From Orbus hercynius (GTDB taxonomy: Bacteria; Pseudomonadota; Gammaproteobacteria; Enterobacterales; Orbaceae): DNA of 64,000 nt. Of the stretch, positions 28,130 to 38,324 are shown in pieces. Position 1 is the stretch's first letter, and the number at the start of each line of letters is the position of its first letter. A program made the position numbers and the translations under genes. The notes beneath the pieces were generated by a model, which had not been told where the DNA came from, did no database searches, and saw nothing but the letters and a program-made list of their open reading frames with translations. The stretch covers positions 1 through 64,000 of the forward strand of contig NZ_RBWY01000001.1 in the NCBI RefSeq assembly GCF_003634275.1, in the 5' to 3' direction.

Positions 28130-29293
28130 ATGAAAAATAATATGTTGGGAAATCGATTTAATAAAATCACGTTGTCTTTGAGCCTTATTTTTATTATAAG
28201 TGGTTGCACTTTGACGGGTGCTGATATATCGACTTATAACAAAAATATAATTAAGCAAGATGATCATAATTTCGATATTAATAAATTAGTTGATATCTAT
28301 CCTGTTACGCCTATGCTAATTCGTCAGTTATATCAGCCGCCCGTTGTCGCCAAAAACAACCCAGAGTTAGATGCTCAGATTAAACGCTATCAATACCATA
28401 TTGGTGTTGGTGATATTTTGAATGTTACCGTCTGGGATCATCCTGAGTTAACAATTCCAGCTGGATCCTATCGTAGTGCAAGTGAGGCGGGTAACTGGGT
28501 ACATGCTGATGGTACTATTTATTATCCATATGTTGGTAAGCTTAAAGTTGAAGGTAAAACATTAGAAGAAGTCCGTAACACACTTTCTAACAAATTAGCT
28601 ACTTATATCGAGAGCCCACAAGTTGATGTCAGTATTTCGGCATTTAATTCACAAAAAACGTATGTAACGGGCGAGGTTACTAAATCTGGTAAACAAGCTA
28701 TTAGTAACGTACCGTTAACGTTATTAGAAGCGATTAATAATGCGGGTGGATTAACTGATAAAGCCGATTGGCAAAACGCGGTTTTAACGCATAATGGAAA
28801 GAAAGAACAAATTTCATTACAATCGCTAATTCAATATGGTGATTTGACACAAAATCGGTTGCTATCTGGCGATGATATTTTTTATGTGCCGACAAATGAT
28901 ACCTTAAAGGTTTTTGTAATGGGCGAAGTTGAAAAACAATCAACTTTGGTGATGGATAAATCAGGGATGACATTAGCCGAAGCGTTAGGTAATGCGGCTG
29001 GAATAAACCAAAGCACCAGCGATGCGTCGGGTATTTTTGTTATCCGCTCGGTGAAAGATAGCGATGTCGCAGATGGAGAAGGTAAAATTGCCAATGTTTA
29101 TCAACTCAATTTAAAAGATGCAACTGCGATGGTACTTGCAACCAATTTCCAATTAGAACCTTATGATGTGGTTTATGTGACGACCGCACCAATTGAAAAG
29201 TGGAATCGTACCATTATGCATATTTTACCGACTATACAAAGTGCCAATAGCTTGACTGAAACTGTCCGTTGGATTCGTAATTGGCCTAATTAA
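28130..29293 (+). CDS. wza: Polysaccharide export outer-membrane lipoprotein Wza
   Basis: Wza is the octameric outer-membrane channel for capsule or colanic-acid export. The 387-residue precursor has a signal ending IISGC, lipidated Cys26. After it come the export domain ([22 protein letters not shown], about residues 87-108), two SLBB-type domains ([16 protein letters not shown] and [15 protein letters not shown]), and the C-terminal amphipathic helix region ending [14 protein letters not shown]. Length and sequence track E. coli Wza (379). It heads wza-wzb-wzc. No glycosyltransferase, flippase or polymerase gene follows. Confidence 0.96.
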   Translation: MKNNMLGNRFNKITLSLSLIFIISGCTLTGADISTYNKNIIKQDDHNFDINKLVDIYPVTPMLIRQLYQPPVVAKNNPELDAQIKRYQYHIGVGDILNVTVWDHPELTIPAGSYRSASEAGNWVHADGTIYYPYVGKLKVEGKTLEEVRNTLSNKLATYIESPQVDVSISAFNSQKTYVTGEVTKSGKQAISNVPLTLLEAINNAGGLTDKADWQNAVLTHNGKKEQISLQSLIQYGDLTQNRLLSGDDIFYVPTNDTLKVFVMGEVEKQSTLVMDKSGMTLAEALGNAAGINQSTSDASGIFVIRSVKDSDVADGEGKIANVYQLNLKDATAMVLATNFQLEPYDVVYVTTAPIEKWNRTIMHILPTIQSANSLTETVRWIRNWPN

Positions 29294-29313
29294 TAGAGAG
29301 TATTATTGAGAGT

Positions 29314-29745
29314 ATGTTTAAATCAATTTGTGTGGTTTGTGTGGGTAATATTTGTCGTTCGCCAATTGGCGAACGCTTGTTACAACAAGCACTGCCAAAT
29401 AAGCACGTTACATCCGCAGGGATTGCTGCTGAAGTTGGTAAACCCGCTTATTCAAAATCGGTGTTTGTTGCTGCCGAGCGTAGCTTATCGCTTGATGGTC
29501 ATATTGCTCGGCAGTTAACCAAATCAATCTGTCTTGAGCAAGACCTCATTTTAGTGATGGAAAAAGGTCATATTGATGCTGTTTGTAACATCGCACCGGA
29601 AGTGAGAGGAAAAGTTATGCTTTATGGCCACTGGATTAATGAGGCCGATATTGCCGATCCTTATGGACATGATCTGGCTTTTTTTGAAAGAACGTATGAT
29701 CTATTAGATAAATCCGCCCAAGCATGGGTGAATAAATTAAAGTAG
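29314..29745 (+). CDS. wzb: Low-molecular-weight protein-tyrosine phosphatase Wzb
   Basis: Wzb dephosphorylates the tyrosine kinase Wzc, allowing the cycle that drives polysaccharide export. The 143-residue protein has the catalytic P-loop CVGNICRSP with nucleophile Cys9 and Arg15. The general acid aspartate is in DIADPYGHDLAFFE (about residue 114). It sits 20 bases after wza and 23 before wzc, the standard order. Cytoplasmic. Confidence 0.96.
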   Translation: MFKSICVVCVGNICRSPIGERLLQQALPNKHVTSAGIAAEVGKPAYSKSVFVAAERSLSLDGHIARQLTKSICLEQDLILVMEKGHIDAVCNIAPEVRGKVMLYGHWINEADIADPYGHDLAFFERTYDLLDKSAQAWVNKLK

Positions 29746-29768
29746 ATATAATAAGGGTCAGTTAGTTT

Positions 29769-31919
29769 ATGGTTATAAAAGAAAAAAAAAATGTGGCTAA
29801 AGAAACTGATGAGATTGATTTAGTTGGTTTATTTTATGCACTATTGGATAAATGGAAAATTATCGTCGTATTTACTTGCATCACTACTATTTTAGGGATG
29901 ATGTATGCCTTTTTCGCCACACCTGTTTATAATGCAGATGCTTTGATTCAGGTTGAACAAAAATCGGCTAGTGGATTATTAAATGACTTTACTAGTGCGA
30001 TTACAGGTACAAAACCAATGTCCACGGCAGAGATTGAGTTAATTCGTTCTCGCATGATTATTGGTAAAACGGTGAAAGATTTAGCATTAGATGTTGAAGT
30101 TAATGAGTCATTTTTTCCAATTTTTGGTAGAGGCTTTGCTCGCTTAACAGGTCAACATCATAATGAAATTGCTTTGTCTCGTTATGACGTGCCTCGTCGC
30201 TGGTACGATCAGCCATTAGAATTGAAAATTGTTGATGACAATCATTATATCCTGACTAAAGACGGCAGTGAGATTTTATCTGGTACTGTTGGAGAATACA
30301 GTTCCAATAATGGCATTTCAATATTAGTGAGTCAAATTGATGCAGCCAAAGGAACGGTGTTTTTGATAACTAAACGCTCTCAAATTGATGTGATTAACAG
30401 TATATTAAATAACTTATCAATTGCTGATAAAGGTAAAGATACCGGGATATTGCAGCTGAATTTGCAAGGGGAAGATCCTTTATTGGTTCAAAATATTCTT
30501 GACCAAATTACTAAAAATTATTTAGCGCAAAATGTTGAAAGAGGCTCGGCTGAAGCCGGAAAAAGCCTTGAATTTTTAAAAAGCCAGTTACCTCGTATTA
30601 AAGCTGAGCTTGAAGATTCCGAAAATAAATTAAATAAATTTCGTCAGCAAAATGATTCTGTAGATCTATCTTTAGAAGCAAAATCGGTTTTAGATACTTC
30701 TGTACAATTAGAAGCACAGTTAAATGAATTGACTTTCAAAGAAGCGGAAGTATCAAAACTGTATACCAAAGAACATCCTGCATATCGGTCATTGTTAGAG
30801 AAACGACAAGTCTTATTAGATGAGCGTGATAGGCTAGGTGGTAAGATTACTTTTCTGCCACAAACTCAGCAAGAAATTTTACGCTTAACTCGTGATGTGA
30901 AAGCGAATAATGAGGTATATATGCAGCTGCTTAATAAGCAGCAAGAATTAAGTATTTCTCAAGCGAGTACGGTAGGCAATGTTAGAATTATTGATCAGGC
31001 GCTAGTGCAAATTAAACCTATTAAACCCAAAAAAATACTGATTATTAGTATTTCGTTTTTACTTGGTTTAATTCTTTCCTCAGGGATAATCATTTTATTT
31101 ATTGCGTTGAGAAGAACAATTGAAACGGTTCAACAACTTGAAGATATTGGCTTGAATGTTTATGCTAGTGTGCCACTTTCAGATTGGCAACGTCAACAAA
31201 ACAAAAATTTAAAGCAGCGCCTGAGTGCGAAGCAACAAAAAAATGTTCGTGCAAAACAATTAGTCTCAATTGGGGCACCAAATGATCTTTCGGTTGAAGC
31301 ATTACGTAGTTTGCGAACTAGTCTTCACTTTGCCATGTTAGAGGCTAAGAACAATATTTTATCCATCTCGGGGTGCAGCCCTGAAATTGGTAAAACCTTT
31401 ATTTCAACCAATTTAGCTGTTGTGATTGCTGATTTAGGTAAAAAAGTCTTACTTATTGATTCTGATATGCGCAAAGGTTATTTACATGAAATGATGAATC
31501 TTCAAATGAAACAAGGCCTGTCAGAGTATTTATCTGGTCAACAAGAGATTGATTCTATAATTTGTACAACACCACTGCATGACAATTTGGATTTTATTGC
31601 GCGGGGCATGGTTCCGCCTAACCCCTCTGAACTACTGATGCATCCAAGACTGAATGATTTGTTAGATTGGGCAAGTAAAGAGTATGATATTGTTTTAATT
31701 GATACTCCGCCTGTTCTTGCTGTAACTGATGCCTGTATTGTGAGTCAGTATGCAGGAACGGTCATGTTAGTTGTTGGTTATGGTAAAAATACAGTTAAAG
31801 AAATTGAGTTAGGCCGACAACGCTTTGAGCAAAATAATATTAATATCAAGGGTGTCATTTTCAATGGTGTTGTGCGTAAAAAAGGGAGTTACTATCAATA
31901 TGGTTATAGCTATAAGTAG
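29769..31919 (+). CDS. wzc: Polysaccharide co-polymerase and tyrosine autokinase Wzc
   Basis: Wzc is an inner-membrane BY-kinase that sets polysaccharide chain length and works with Wza. The 716-residue protein has an N-terminal Wzz domain with a first membrane helix at about 33-53, a long periplasmic coiled region (about 270-400), and a second helix at about 425-447. The cytoplasmic kinase has Walker A GCSPEIGKT (Lys542), Walker A' LLIDSDMRKG and Walker B IVLIDTPP. The C-terminus is a tyrosine cluster (YYQYGYSY), the autophosphorylation sites removed by Wzb. A terminator follows, so the unit is only three genes long. Confidence 0.96.
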   Translation: MVIKEKKNVAKETDEIDLVGLFYALLDKWKIIVVFTCITTILGMMYAFFATPVYNADALIQVEQKSASGLLNDFTSAITGTKPMSTAEIELIRSRMIIGKTVKDLALDVEVNESFFPIFGRGFARLTGQHHNEIALSRYDVPRRWYDQPLELKIVDDNHYILTKDGSEILSGTVGEYSSNNGISILVSQIDAAKGTVFLITKRSQIDVINSILNNLSIADKGKDTGILQLNLQGEDPLLVQNILDQITKNYLAQNVERGSAEAGKSLEFLKSQLPRIKAELEDSENKLNKFRQQNDSVDLSLEAKSVLDTSVQLEAQLNELTFKEAEVSKLYTKEHPAYRSLLEKRQVLLDERDRLGGKITFLPQTQQEILRLTRDVKANNEVYMQLLNKQQELSISQASTVGNVRIIDQALVQIKPIKPKKILIISISFLLGLILSSGIIILFIALRRTIETVQQLEDIGLNVYASVPLSDWQRQQNKNLKQRLSAKQQKNVRAKQLVSIGAPNDLSVEALRSLRTSLHFAMLEAKNNILSISGCSPEIGKTFISTNLAVVIADLGKKVLLIDSDMRKGYLHEMMNLQMKQGLSEYLSGQQEIDSIICTTPLHDNLDFIARGMVPPNPSELLMHPRLNDLLDWASKEYDIVLIDTPPVLAVTDACIVSQYAGTVMLVVGYGKNTVKEIELGRQRFEQNNINIKGVIFNGVVRKKGSYYQYGYSYK

Positions 31920-31954
31920 CGGGTTATTTTTTGCTAACTGATTTGTTTTTAGTT

Positions 31955-31984
31955 AACCATCCCAGTAATTGGGATGGTTTTTTT
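31955..31984 (+). terminator. Intrinsic terminator after wzc
   Basis: AACCATCCC (31955-31963) pairs with GGGATGGTT (31971-31979) and is followed by a T-run to 31984. It lies between convergent wzc and gor, and the T-run favours plus-strand termination. Confidence 0.9.
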
Positions 31985-31988
31985 ATGC

Positions 31989-33344
31989 TCAGCGCATAGT
32001 GACAAATTCTTCGGCTGCGGTTGGATGAATAGCTATCGTATTATCAAAGTCTTTTTTAGTCGCCCCCATTTTTAATGCGACGGCAAAACCTTGTAAAATT
32101 TCATCCATACCATATCCAATGCCATGAATACCAACAATTTTTTCGTCTTTACCAACACAAACTAATTTCATTTTGCACGGTTGTCGGTGCTGCGTTACTG
32201 CGGTGTACATAGCGGTAAAGGAAGATTGATACACTTTAACTTCGGCTGCGCCATGGGCTTTGATTGCCTCAGGTTCAGTTAGGCCAACAGTCCCAATTGG
32301 TGGATGGGTAAAAATCACCGTAGGAATATTGGTAAAGTCTAAATGTTCATCTGGTTTATTATTGAATAATCGCTCTGATAAGCGGCGACCCGCTGCAACC
32401 GCAACAGGCGTTAAAGCAACCGCTTCAGTATCATCACCGACAGAGTATATGCCAGCAATATTAGTATTTTGGTATTTATCAACAGCAATAAAACCTGATG
32501 AACAGATATGTACACCAGTGACGGATAAGTTGAGTTTGTCGATAGCCGGTTTACGGCCAATTGCCCAAATCAGGCAATCAACATGATATTGTTCGCTATT
32601 TTCGAGTGTTAAACACAATGATCCATCACTATTTTTTGTTACAGTTTTTGGAATTGAATTTGGATGCAGTGTTTGCCCTTCAAGTTTGATCACCTCCATC
32701 AATGTATCAATCAGTAATGGATCAAAAGCGCGTAACGGCGTCTCTTTACGGATGAATTGATGAACTTCGCTGCCTAAAGAATGAAGAACACTGGCAATCT
32801 CGCAGGCAATATAACCTGCACCAACAACGGCAACACGCTTAGGTTGCTCGGTGAGTGCAAAAAAACCATCAGAGGTAATACCATACTCAGCACCAGGAAT
32901 ATTGGGAATAAGGGCTTCACCACCAACGGCAATTAGAATATGATCAGCACTATATTGTTTACCATTTACTTCAAGTGTTTTTTGATTAATGAATTTAGCA
33001 TAACCATGAATAACATCAACTTTATTATTAGTTAATACTCGATCATATGATTGATGAATTCTATCGATATACGCTGTTCTACTTGCAACTAATTTTGGCC
33101 AACTAAATTGATTAACGGTGGTATCAAAGCCATAATCTGGGCCATAGTGCTTAATGGCCTCTGCAATTTGTGCACCATACCACATGACTTTTTTGGGAAC
33201 ACAGCCAACATTGACGCACGTCCCACCTAAAGCTTTTGCTTCAATTATGGCGCATTTTTTACCGTAAGATGCAGCTCTATTAACTGAAGCAATTCCCCCA
33301 CTTCCGCCACCAATTGCAATGTAATCATAATGTTCAATCGTCAT
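31989..33344 (-). CDS. gor: Glutathione reductase
   Basis: Gor reduces glutathione disulfide with NADPH through FAD. The 451-residue protein has the FAD-binding GGGSGG near residue 12 and the redox-active pair Cys43/Cys48 in [13 protein letters not shown]. The NADPH-binding [14 protein letters not shown] is at about 170-183, and the C-terminal [12 protein letters not shown] bears the catalytic histidine. These features, especially the [12 protein letters not shown] form, separate it from lipoamide dehydrogenase. It follows rlmJ on the same strand as in E. coli. GloC in this window also uses glutathione chemistry. Confidence 0.97.
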   Translation of the reverse strand: MTIEHYDYIAIGGGSGGIASVNRAASYGKKCAIIEAKALGGTCVNVGCVPKKVMWYGAQIAEAIKHYGPDYGFDTTVNQFSWPKLVASRTAYIDRIHQSYDRVLTNNKVDVIHGYAKFINQKTLEVNGKQYSADHILIAVGGEALIPNIPGAEYGITSDGFFALTEQPKRVAVVGAGYIACEIASVLHSLGSEVHQFIRKETPLRAFDPLLIDTLMEVIKLEGQTLHPNSIPKTVTKNSDGSLCLTLENSEQYHVDCLIWAIGRKPAIDKLNLSVTGVHICSSGFIAVDKYQNTNIAGIYSVGDDTEAVALTPVAVAAGRRLSERLFNNKPDEHLDFTNIPTVIFTHPPIGTVGLTEPEAIKAHGAAEVKVYQSSFTAMYTAVTQHRQPCKMKLVCVGKDEKIVGIHGIGYGMDEILQGFAVALKMGATKKDFDNTIAIHPTAAEEFVTMR

Positions 33345-33464
33345 TTTCTAAACCTCTTAATCATAATATTGTTGCAGCTTGCCATAAAACCAAATTTAAA
33401 AAAAGTCATAATATGACAATATTATTATCGTTATAACCTATTGAAAAAAATTAATGATATCTGG

Positions 33465-34310
33465 TTATGATTCTGGCACTAATTCATTAACTGTAATTTT
33501 CCCCATGTGGTGCGGATCGAGTATTTCCTGTAACCAAGGTAAAATCGTGTGCATTTGCTGTTTTAGTTTCCAAGGTGGATTAACCACAATCATGCCTGAT
33601 GCAGTCATACCTTTTTGGTTATTGTCTGGCCGTATAGCAAGCTCTATCTGCACAATACGTTTAATACCGGTTTTAATGATATCATCAATCATATGTTGAG
33701 TTTGCTTTCGGCTAACAACCGGATACCATATTAAGTAAATTCCTGTAGAAAAACGCTTATAACCTTCTAATAATGCATGCGCAATTTTTTGATAATCATC
33801 TTTTATCTCATAAGATGGATCGATTAGAATCAGACCACGGCGTGACTCAGGTGGAAGTTTTGATTTTAATTGTAAAAATCCGTCTTGCTTAGTGACTTGT
33901 GCACGATGATCTTTACTAAACTCTTGTCTCAAGAGCGGATAATCCGACGAATGAATTTCAGTTAAAACAAGCTTATCTTGTGGGCGTAATAACTGTTTGG
34001 CAATTAGTGGCGAACCTGGGTAATATTTTAGTGCAGGATTGCGATTATAGTATTTCAAAACTGAAAAATAGGGCTGCAAAAGATCAATAATCTCGGGTTG
34101 CTCCCATAATTTGGCAATACCGGATAGATATTCCCCTGTTTTTTCAGCATGTTCGCTTTGTAGTAAATATCGTCCTGCACCAGAATGAGTATCAAGATAT
34201 AAAAACGGTTTATCTTTTTCTTTGAGTGACTCTAAACATAGGGTTAGCACGATATGTTTTAATACATCGGCATGGTTGCCGGCATGATAACTGTGTCGAT
34301 AACTTAACAT
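33465..34310 (-). CDS. rlmJ: 23S rRNA adenine-2030 N6-methyltransferase RlmJ
   Basis: RlmJ methylates A2030 of 23S rRNA. I start at the ATG giving MLSYRHSYHAGNHADVLKH, the family N-terminus, for 281 residues (E. coli 280); the frame is open 16 codons further upstream. Family blocks are PFLYLDTHSGAGRY, YYPGSPLIA, RRGLILIDPSYE, and GMTASGMIVVNPPWKL. The catalytic motif IV normally reads DPPY; here the second proline is serine (DPSY). Paired with gor downstream. Confidence 0.95.
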   Translation of the reverse strand: MLSYRHSYHAGNHADVLKHIVLTLCLESLKEKDKPFLYLDTHSGAGRYLLQSEHAEKTGEYLSGIAKLWEQPEIIDLLQPYFSVLKYYNRNPALKYYPGSPLIAKQLLRPQDKLVLTEIHSSDYPLLRQEFSKDHRAQVTKQDGFLQLKSKLPPESRRGLILIDPSYEIKDDYQKIAHALLEGYKRFSTGIYLIWYPVVSRKQTQHMIDDIIKTGIKRIVQIELAIRPDNNQKGMTASGMIVVNPPWKLKQQMHTILPWLQEILDPHHMGKITVNELVPES

Positions 34311-34453
34311 TTTAATCTCTAAATCTAATAACATTACTGTCAGTATATACGAATTCATCGAGTGATGATGATTTTAATTTCAACGTGATGGACTTTAGCA
34401 CTGTATTGTGGCATTGGTAGGAAATCTGCCAAAATTAGTCAATAACATGGCAT

Positions 34454-34475
34454 GATGCCGAATGGAGTCGGCATC
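34454..34475. repeat. Inverted repeat downstream of ycaO
   Basis: GATGCCGA (34454-34461) and TCGGCATC (34468-34475) are exact complements with a six-base loop, nine bases past the ycaO stop on the minus strand. No T-run follows on that strand, so it looks like a stabilising or weak terminator hairpin. Confidence 0.55.
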
Positions 34476-34483
34476 GGTTGAAA

Positions 34484-36247
34484 TTAATTCATTGCCAGAT
34501 GTAGTTTATGATAGACAGCAAGCAATTGTTGGTGCGCTGTGAATTGTGTGAGATTATCATCGACATCAAATAGCCCAAAAAAGCGTTTTTGTGCATTGGC
34601 ATATTGCCACATCTCGTTAACGCACATTTCACCATACATTTTATTAAACGCGACTTGATAGTCGGAAAATTGTTCTTTACCTCGCATCAGTATAAAATCA
34701 ATTAATGTCTGTAGGCATCGATAGGCATGATTACGTTCTGGGCTAAAGATAGAATTATTCATTTCAATTGTCCAATCTATCCAGAGTTTAGCCTGTTCAA
34801 GATCTTTTCCTGCTAAGGCTAACATGGCTTTTAATTCGCCCACTCGCAATGAAAACCACGCATTATCTTTACCAGTTGCTAATCCGAGTAGTTCACGCAC
34901 ACGCGCAAAATCATCTAAACCATCATCGTCGAGCTGCTCAATAAGTTCAAGATACTGTTTGGGTTTTAGTTGACTACTTGGTAACGATAAGAGAGTTTCT
35001 CGCCAGCTAATCGCCATATTATTATTGGCAATAATCAGATCTTCTGGTGGATAAATTTCAGACATACCAACGGCTAAAATGCGACAGGCATAAACCCCTA
35101 GGTGATGATAATCCATAATCAGTACTTCGATATCTTGCTGATGGATAATTGCCATTAGATCGCTAAACTCTTGCTCTGTCGAGCTACTGCCATTATGGCT
35201 ATTGGTAAAGGACCAATCCACAAAAGGATAATCGGCAGTGTGTTTAAACAGATCCCATGAGATTAAACCACTCGAATCTATAAAGTGAGTTTCTAAGTTA
35301 CTGAGATCGGCGACATCATCGTTATCAAATGAGGGTGGGGAGAACACATTTAAATCTTTTAAACTTCTGCCTTGCAGTAGTTCGGTAACGGTGCGTTCAA
35401 GAGCAACTCCAAAATTAGGGTGAGCACCGAATGAGGCATAGCAAGTGCCATTTGTTGGATTAAATAAAACGACACAAATGACCGGATATTTTCCGCCTAG
35501 TGAGGCGTCGTAACAAAGTAAAGGAAAGCCTTCTTGCTCAAGCATATTAATTGATTCTAGCGTGTTTGGATATCGCTGTAAAATTGAGTCAGGTATGGCG
35601 GGTAGGCTAATTGCTTCACTAATAATACGATTTTTAACGTAACGTTCAAATACTTCCGATAATCCTTGCACTCTTGCTTCATTCTGACTATTACCAGCAG
35701 ACATACCATTTGACGCATAAAGATTAGCAATTAAATTAACGGGGACATAAACAGTTTGTTTATCTGATTGTTGCTCAAACGGTAAGCAGCAAATACCACG
35801 TTCAGCATTACTTGATTGAAGATCAATTAAATCCCTCGCGCAAAGCTCTTCATTTGGGTTATAAAATTCGAGTAGCTTACTTGTCAAAATCCCTTTTGGC
35901 AGAATGTTGTTATCTATAATGGGGAACCATTTCTCATTCGGATAATGAACAAATTCTGCGTTAGCCGCCTGTTTACCTAAGTAAAAATCAGAAAAAAAGT
36001 AATTAGTTGATAAACGTTCAAAATATTCACCAAGTGCTGAGGCTAATGCGGCTTTTTTGCTAGCACCCTTGCCATTGGTGAAGCACATTGGGCAAGCTTT
36101 ATTTTGAATATGAACAGACCAGACGTTGGGCACGGGATTAAGCCAAGACGCTTCTTTCGCTTCTAAATCGTATTGTGTTAATAACATGTGAAAATGGTTA
36201 ATTGAGTCTTCGAGGGCGGCATCTTTACCTGGAATATAGGTTTTCAT
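34484..36247 (-). CDS. ycaO: YcaO, ribosomal protein S12 methylthiotransferase accessory factor
   Basis: YcaO is an ATP-dependent protein that in E. coli assists RimO in beta-methylthiolation of S12 Asp88. The 587-residue protein begins TYIPGKDAALEDSI and carries the YcaO ATP-binding region (ALASALGEYFERLSTNY and NEARVQGLSEVFERYVK). The C-terminal part, about residues 420-587, resembles a TPR-like domain. Cysteines in CPMCFTNGKG are conserved. The ATG at 36247 is preferred over the one four codons upstream. It is the last gene of the minus-strand run starting at ppdD. rimO is not in the window. Confidence 0.94.
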   Translation of the reverse strand: MKTYIPGKDAALEDSINHFHMLLTQYDLEAKEASWLNPVPNVWSVHIQNKACPMCFTNGKGASKKAALASALGEYFERLSTNYFFSDFYLGKQAANAEFVHYPNEKWFPIIDNNILPKGILTSKLLEFYNPNEELCARDLIDLQSSNAERGICCLPFEQQSDKQTVYVPVNLIANLYASNGMSAGNSQNEARVQGLSEVFERYVKNRIISEAISLPAIPDSILQRYPNTLESINMLEQEGFPLLCYDASLGGKYPVICVVLFNPTNGTCYASFGAHPNFGVALERTVTELLQGRSLKDLNVFSPPSFDNDDVADLSNLETHFIDSSGLISWDLFKHTADYPFVDWSFTNSHNGSSSTEQEFSDLMAIIHQQDIEVLIMDYHHLGVYACRILAVGMSEIYPPEDLIIANNNMAISWRETLLSLPSSQLKPKQYLELIEQLDDDGLDDFARVRELLGLATGKDNAWFSLRVGELKAMLALAGKDLEQAKLWIDWTIEMNNSIFSPERNHAYRCLQTLIDFILMRGKEQFSDYQVAFNKMYGEMCVNEMWQYANAQKRFFGLFDVDDNLTQFTAHQQLLAVYHKLHLAMN

Positions 36248-36264
36248 ATTATGTCTCATTTGTG

Positions 36265-37296
36265 CTAAATAATCGGGTTATTATCAGTGGAGAGTTCACT
36301 TAGTGGCCAACGCGGTTTGACGGTAATCGAAAGATCGGTGGTGAGGTGATTTTTAAAATGCACCATACCGGCATAAGCAATCATGGCACCATTATCCGTA
36401 CAAAATTCGACTCTAGGATAATAGACGTGACCATGTCTTTTTTGCATTAACTCAGCAAGCTTTTGGCGTAATGTTTGGTTAGCGCTAACGCCACCTGCAA
36501 TCACTAGTCTATTATAACCAGTTTGTTCAAGTGCGCGCTTTGCCTTGATAACCAAGGTATCGACAACTGCATCTTCAAATGCTCTAGCAATGTCTGCTTT
36601 AGTCTGTTCATCTAGCGGCTGATTTTGATGAACAGTATTGGCGGCAAATGTTTTTAAGCCAGAAAAACTAAAATCGAGTCCGGGCCTATCTGTCATTGGT
36701 CTTGGGAAATGAAAGCGATGGCTATCACCAAGCTGAGCAAGTTTAGATAGCTTTGCACCACCAGGATAATCTAGATCGAGTAATTTGGCCGTCTTATCAA
36801 AGGCTTCACCTGCTGCATCGTCAATTGATTCACCAAGCAGTTGATATTGACCCATTGCTGTCACTTTAATGAGCTGAGAATGGCCACCGGAGACCAGTAA
36901 CGCGATAAAGGGAAATTGTGGCGGATTGTCTTCTAGCATAGGCGCTAAAAGGTGGCCTTCCATATGGTGCACGGCAATGGCCGGCACATTCCAAGCGTAA
37001 GCGAGTGAACGGCCAATTGATGCGCCAACTAGCAAAGCACCAACTAGGCCTGGGCCCGCGGTATACGCAATACCATCAATGTCGCCACTGGTCAAATTAG
37101 CTTCTTTTAACGCGGCTTGAATCAACGGAATGGTTTTGCGAATATGATCGCGCGAGGCAAGCTCAGGGACAACGCCACCATAATCAGCATGTAAATCGAT
37201 TTGTGAATAGAGCTGGTTGGCAAGCAAACCCGCTTTATCATCATAAATAGCAATACCTGTTTCGTCACAGGATGTTTCAATACCAAGAATTTTCAT
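36265..37296 (-). CDS. tsaD: tRNA N6-threonylcarbamoyladenosine transferase subunit TsaD
   Basis: TsaD transfers threonylcarbamoyl onto A37 of ANN-decoding tRNAs in complex with TsaB and TsaE. The 343-residue protein of the Kae1/Qri7 family has the metal ligands His111 and His115 in [10 protein letters not shown]. The ASKHA ATPase motifs [26 protein letters not shown] and [13 protein letters not shown] are present. It lies two bases after yacG, so cotranscription is near certain. In E. coli tsaD heads a different block, next to rpsU. Confidence 0.97.
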   Translation of the reverse strand: MKILGIETSCDETGIAIYDDKAGLLANQLYSQIDLHADYGGVVPELASRDHIRKTIPLIQAALKEANLTSGDIDGIAYTAGPGLVGALLVGASIGRSLAYAWNVPAIAVHHMEGHLLAPMLEDNPPQFPFIALLVSGGHSQLIKVTAMGQYQLLGESIDDAAGEAFDKTAKLLDLDYPGGAKLSKLAQLGDSHRFHFPRPMTDRPGLDFSFSGLKTFAANTVHQNQPLDEQTKADIARAFEDAVVDTLVIKAKRALEQTGYNRLVIAGGVSANQTLRQKLAELMQKRHGHVYYPRVEFCTDNGAMIAYAGMVHFKNHLTTDLSITVKPRWPLSELSTDNNPII

Positions 37297-37298
37297 AC

Positions 37299-37511
37299 TT
37301 AATTATCTTTATCGCTTAGGGGGGCATCATCACCCCATAAATCTTGTTCACTAGTTTCATCAAGGGGGATACGATGCGTTTCATTAGCCCACTCACCGAG
37401 ATCAATGAGTTGACAGCGCTTACTACAAAAAGGACGATAGGGATTTTTTTCATCCCATTCAATTGACTTTTGACAAGTCGGGCAGAGCACAATTAGGGTT
37501 TCTTTTTTCAT
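37299..37511 (-). CDS. yacG: DNA gyrase inhibitor YacG (zinc protein)
   Basis: A 70-residue zinc-ribbon protein that in E. coli binds GyrB and inhibits gyrase. The zinc ligands are Cys10, Cys13, Cys29 and Cys33 (CPTC and CSKRC). The following [17 protein letters not shown] is the family signature. The C-terminal tail is acidic. Gene order coaE-zapD-yacG is the enterobacterial one. Confidence 0.95.
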   Translation of the reverse strand: MKKETLIVLCPTCQKSIEWDEKNPYRPFCSKRCQLIDLGEWANETHRIPLDETSEQDLWGDDAPLSDKDN

Positions 37512-37560
37512 GTAGTGTATATATCAATTTAATATCTTATAGGGCTTAAACTGCAGTACC

Positions 37561-38310
37561 TTAACAGCTCGCTAATTCAAATTCAACACAGCTTGCGTCT
37601 ATTTTACTCATAATTGATGATTCAAAATTGACAAAACGAATCGCATATCGCGTTGCGTTACCTGATACTTGAGGATAAACACCTTGAGAAAGGCGCACTC
37701 GGATTCTTAACAAACTTGTAACTTCATTGGTATTTTGGTAAAAGTTATTTGAACATGCCAGTGATTTAAAAACGCCCGTTTGACGTGTAAGCTGCATATA
37801 AATCGAGATCGCTTGGTATAAAGTTAAAAAGCTATTGCGCCAAGCGGTAATTTGCGTATCTCGGTAGTCTTGCGGTTGTTGTAACCATAAATGGAATGAA
37901 GGTAAATCAAAACTACAGCAGCCGCCTGGAATTGTTAAACGCTTACGTACTGACGAGACAAAGCGATCTTCTTTTAAACTTTGTCCCATTTTAGGCTGTG
38001 TACTTAATTGAGCCAAAATGGCATTGAGTTTATCTAATAATTCGTTGAGTAAGTGGGTATCTACACCTGGCACATTAAGCCAAGTTGATAGTTTTTGTTT
38101 TTGTTCCTCAATATCTTTATTGAGATCGCCACGAACATCATTACGTTCAACAATTTCAAGTAATTCAGAAAGCGAATGAAAAAATAGCAGAGCATTTGAT
38201 GCATTAACCGTTTTATTATATTCAAGTTGTTTAATGAGAAATTCAATACGTAACCAAGTTCGCATTTTTTCATTAAGTGGATGTTCAAAAATCACTTTAT
38301 GCTTATCCAT
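37561..38310 (-). CDS. zapD: Cell division protein ZapD
   Basis: ZapD cross-links FtsZ filaments and stabilises the Z ring. The 249-residue cytoplasmic protein begins with the family pattern FEHPLNEKMRTWLRIEFL and contains GCCSFDLPSFHLWL at about residues 129-142 and ending blocks RIRVRLSQGVYPQVSGN. It is largely helical at the N-terminus with a beta domain after about residue 115. It lies 14 bases after coaE. Confidence 0.95.
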   Translation of the reverse strand: MDKHKVIFEHPLNEKMRTWLRIEFLIKQLEYNKTVNASNALLFFHSLSELLEIVERNDVRGDLNKDIEEQKQKLSTWLNVPGVDTHLLNELLDKLNAILAQLSTQPKMGQSLKEDRFVSSVRKRLTIPGGCCSFDLPSFHLWLQQPQDYRDTQITAWRNSFLTLYQAISIYMQLTRQTGVFKSLACSNNFYQNTNEVTSLLRIRVRLSQGVYPQVSGNATRYAIRFVNFESSIMSKIDASCVEFELASC

Positions 38311-38324
38311 ATTCGATCAACTTT

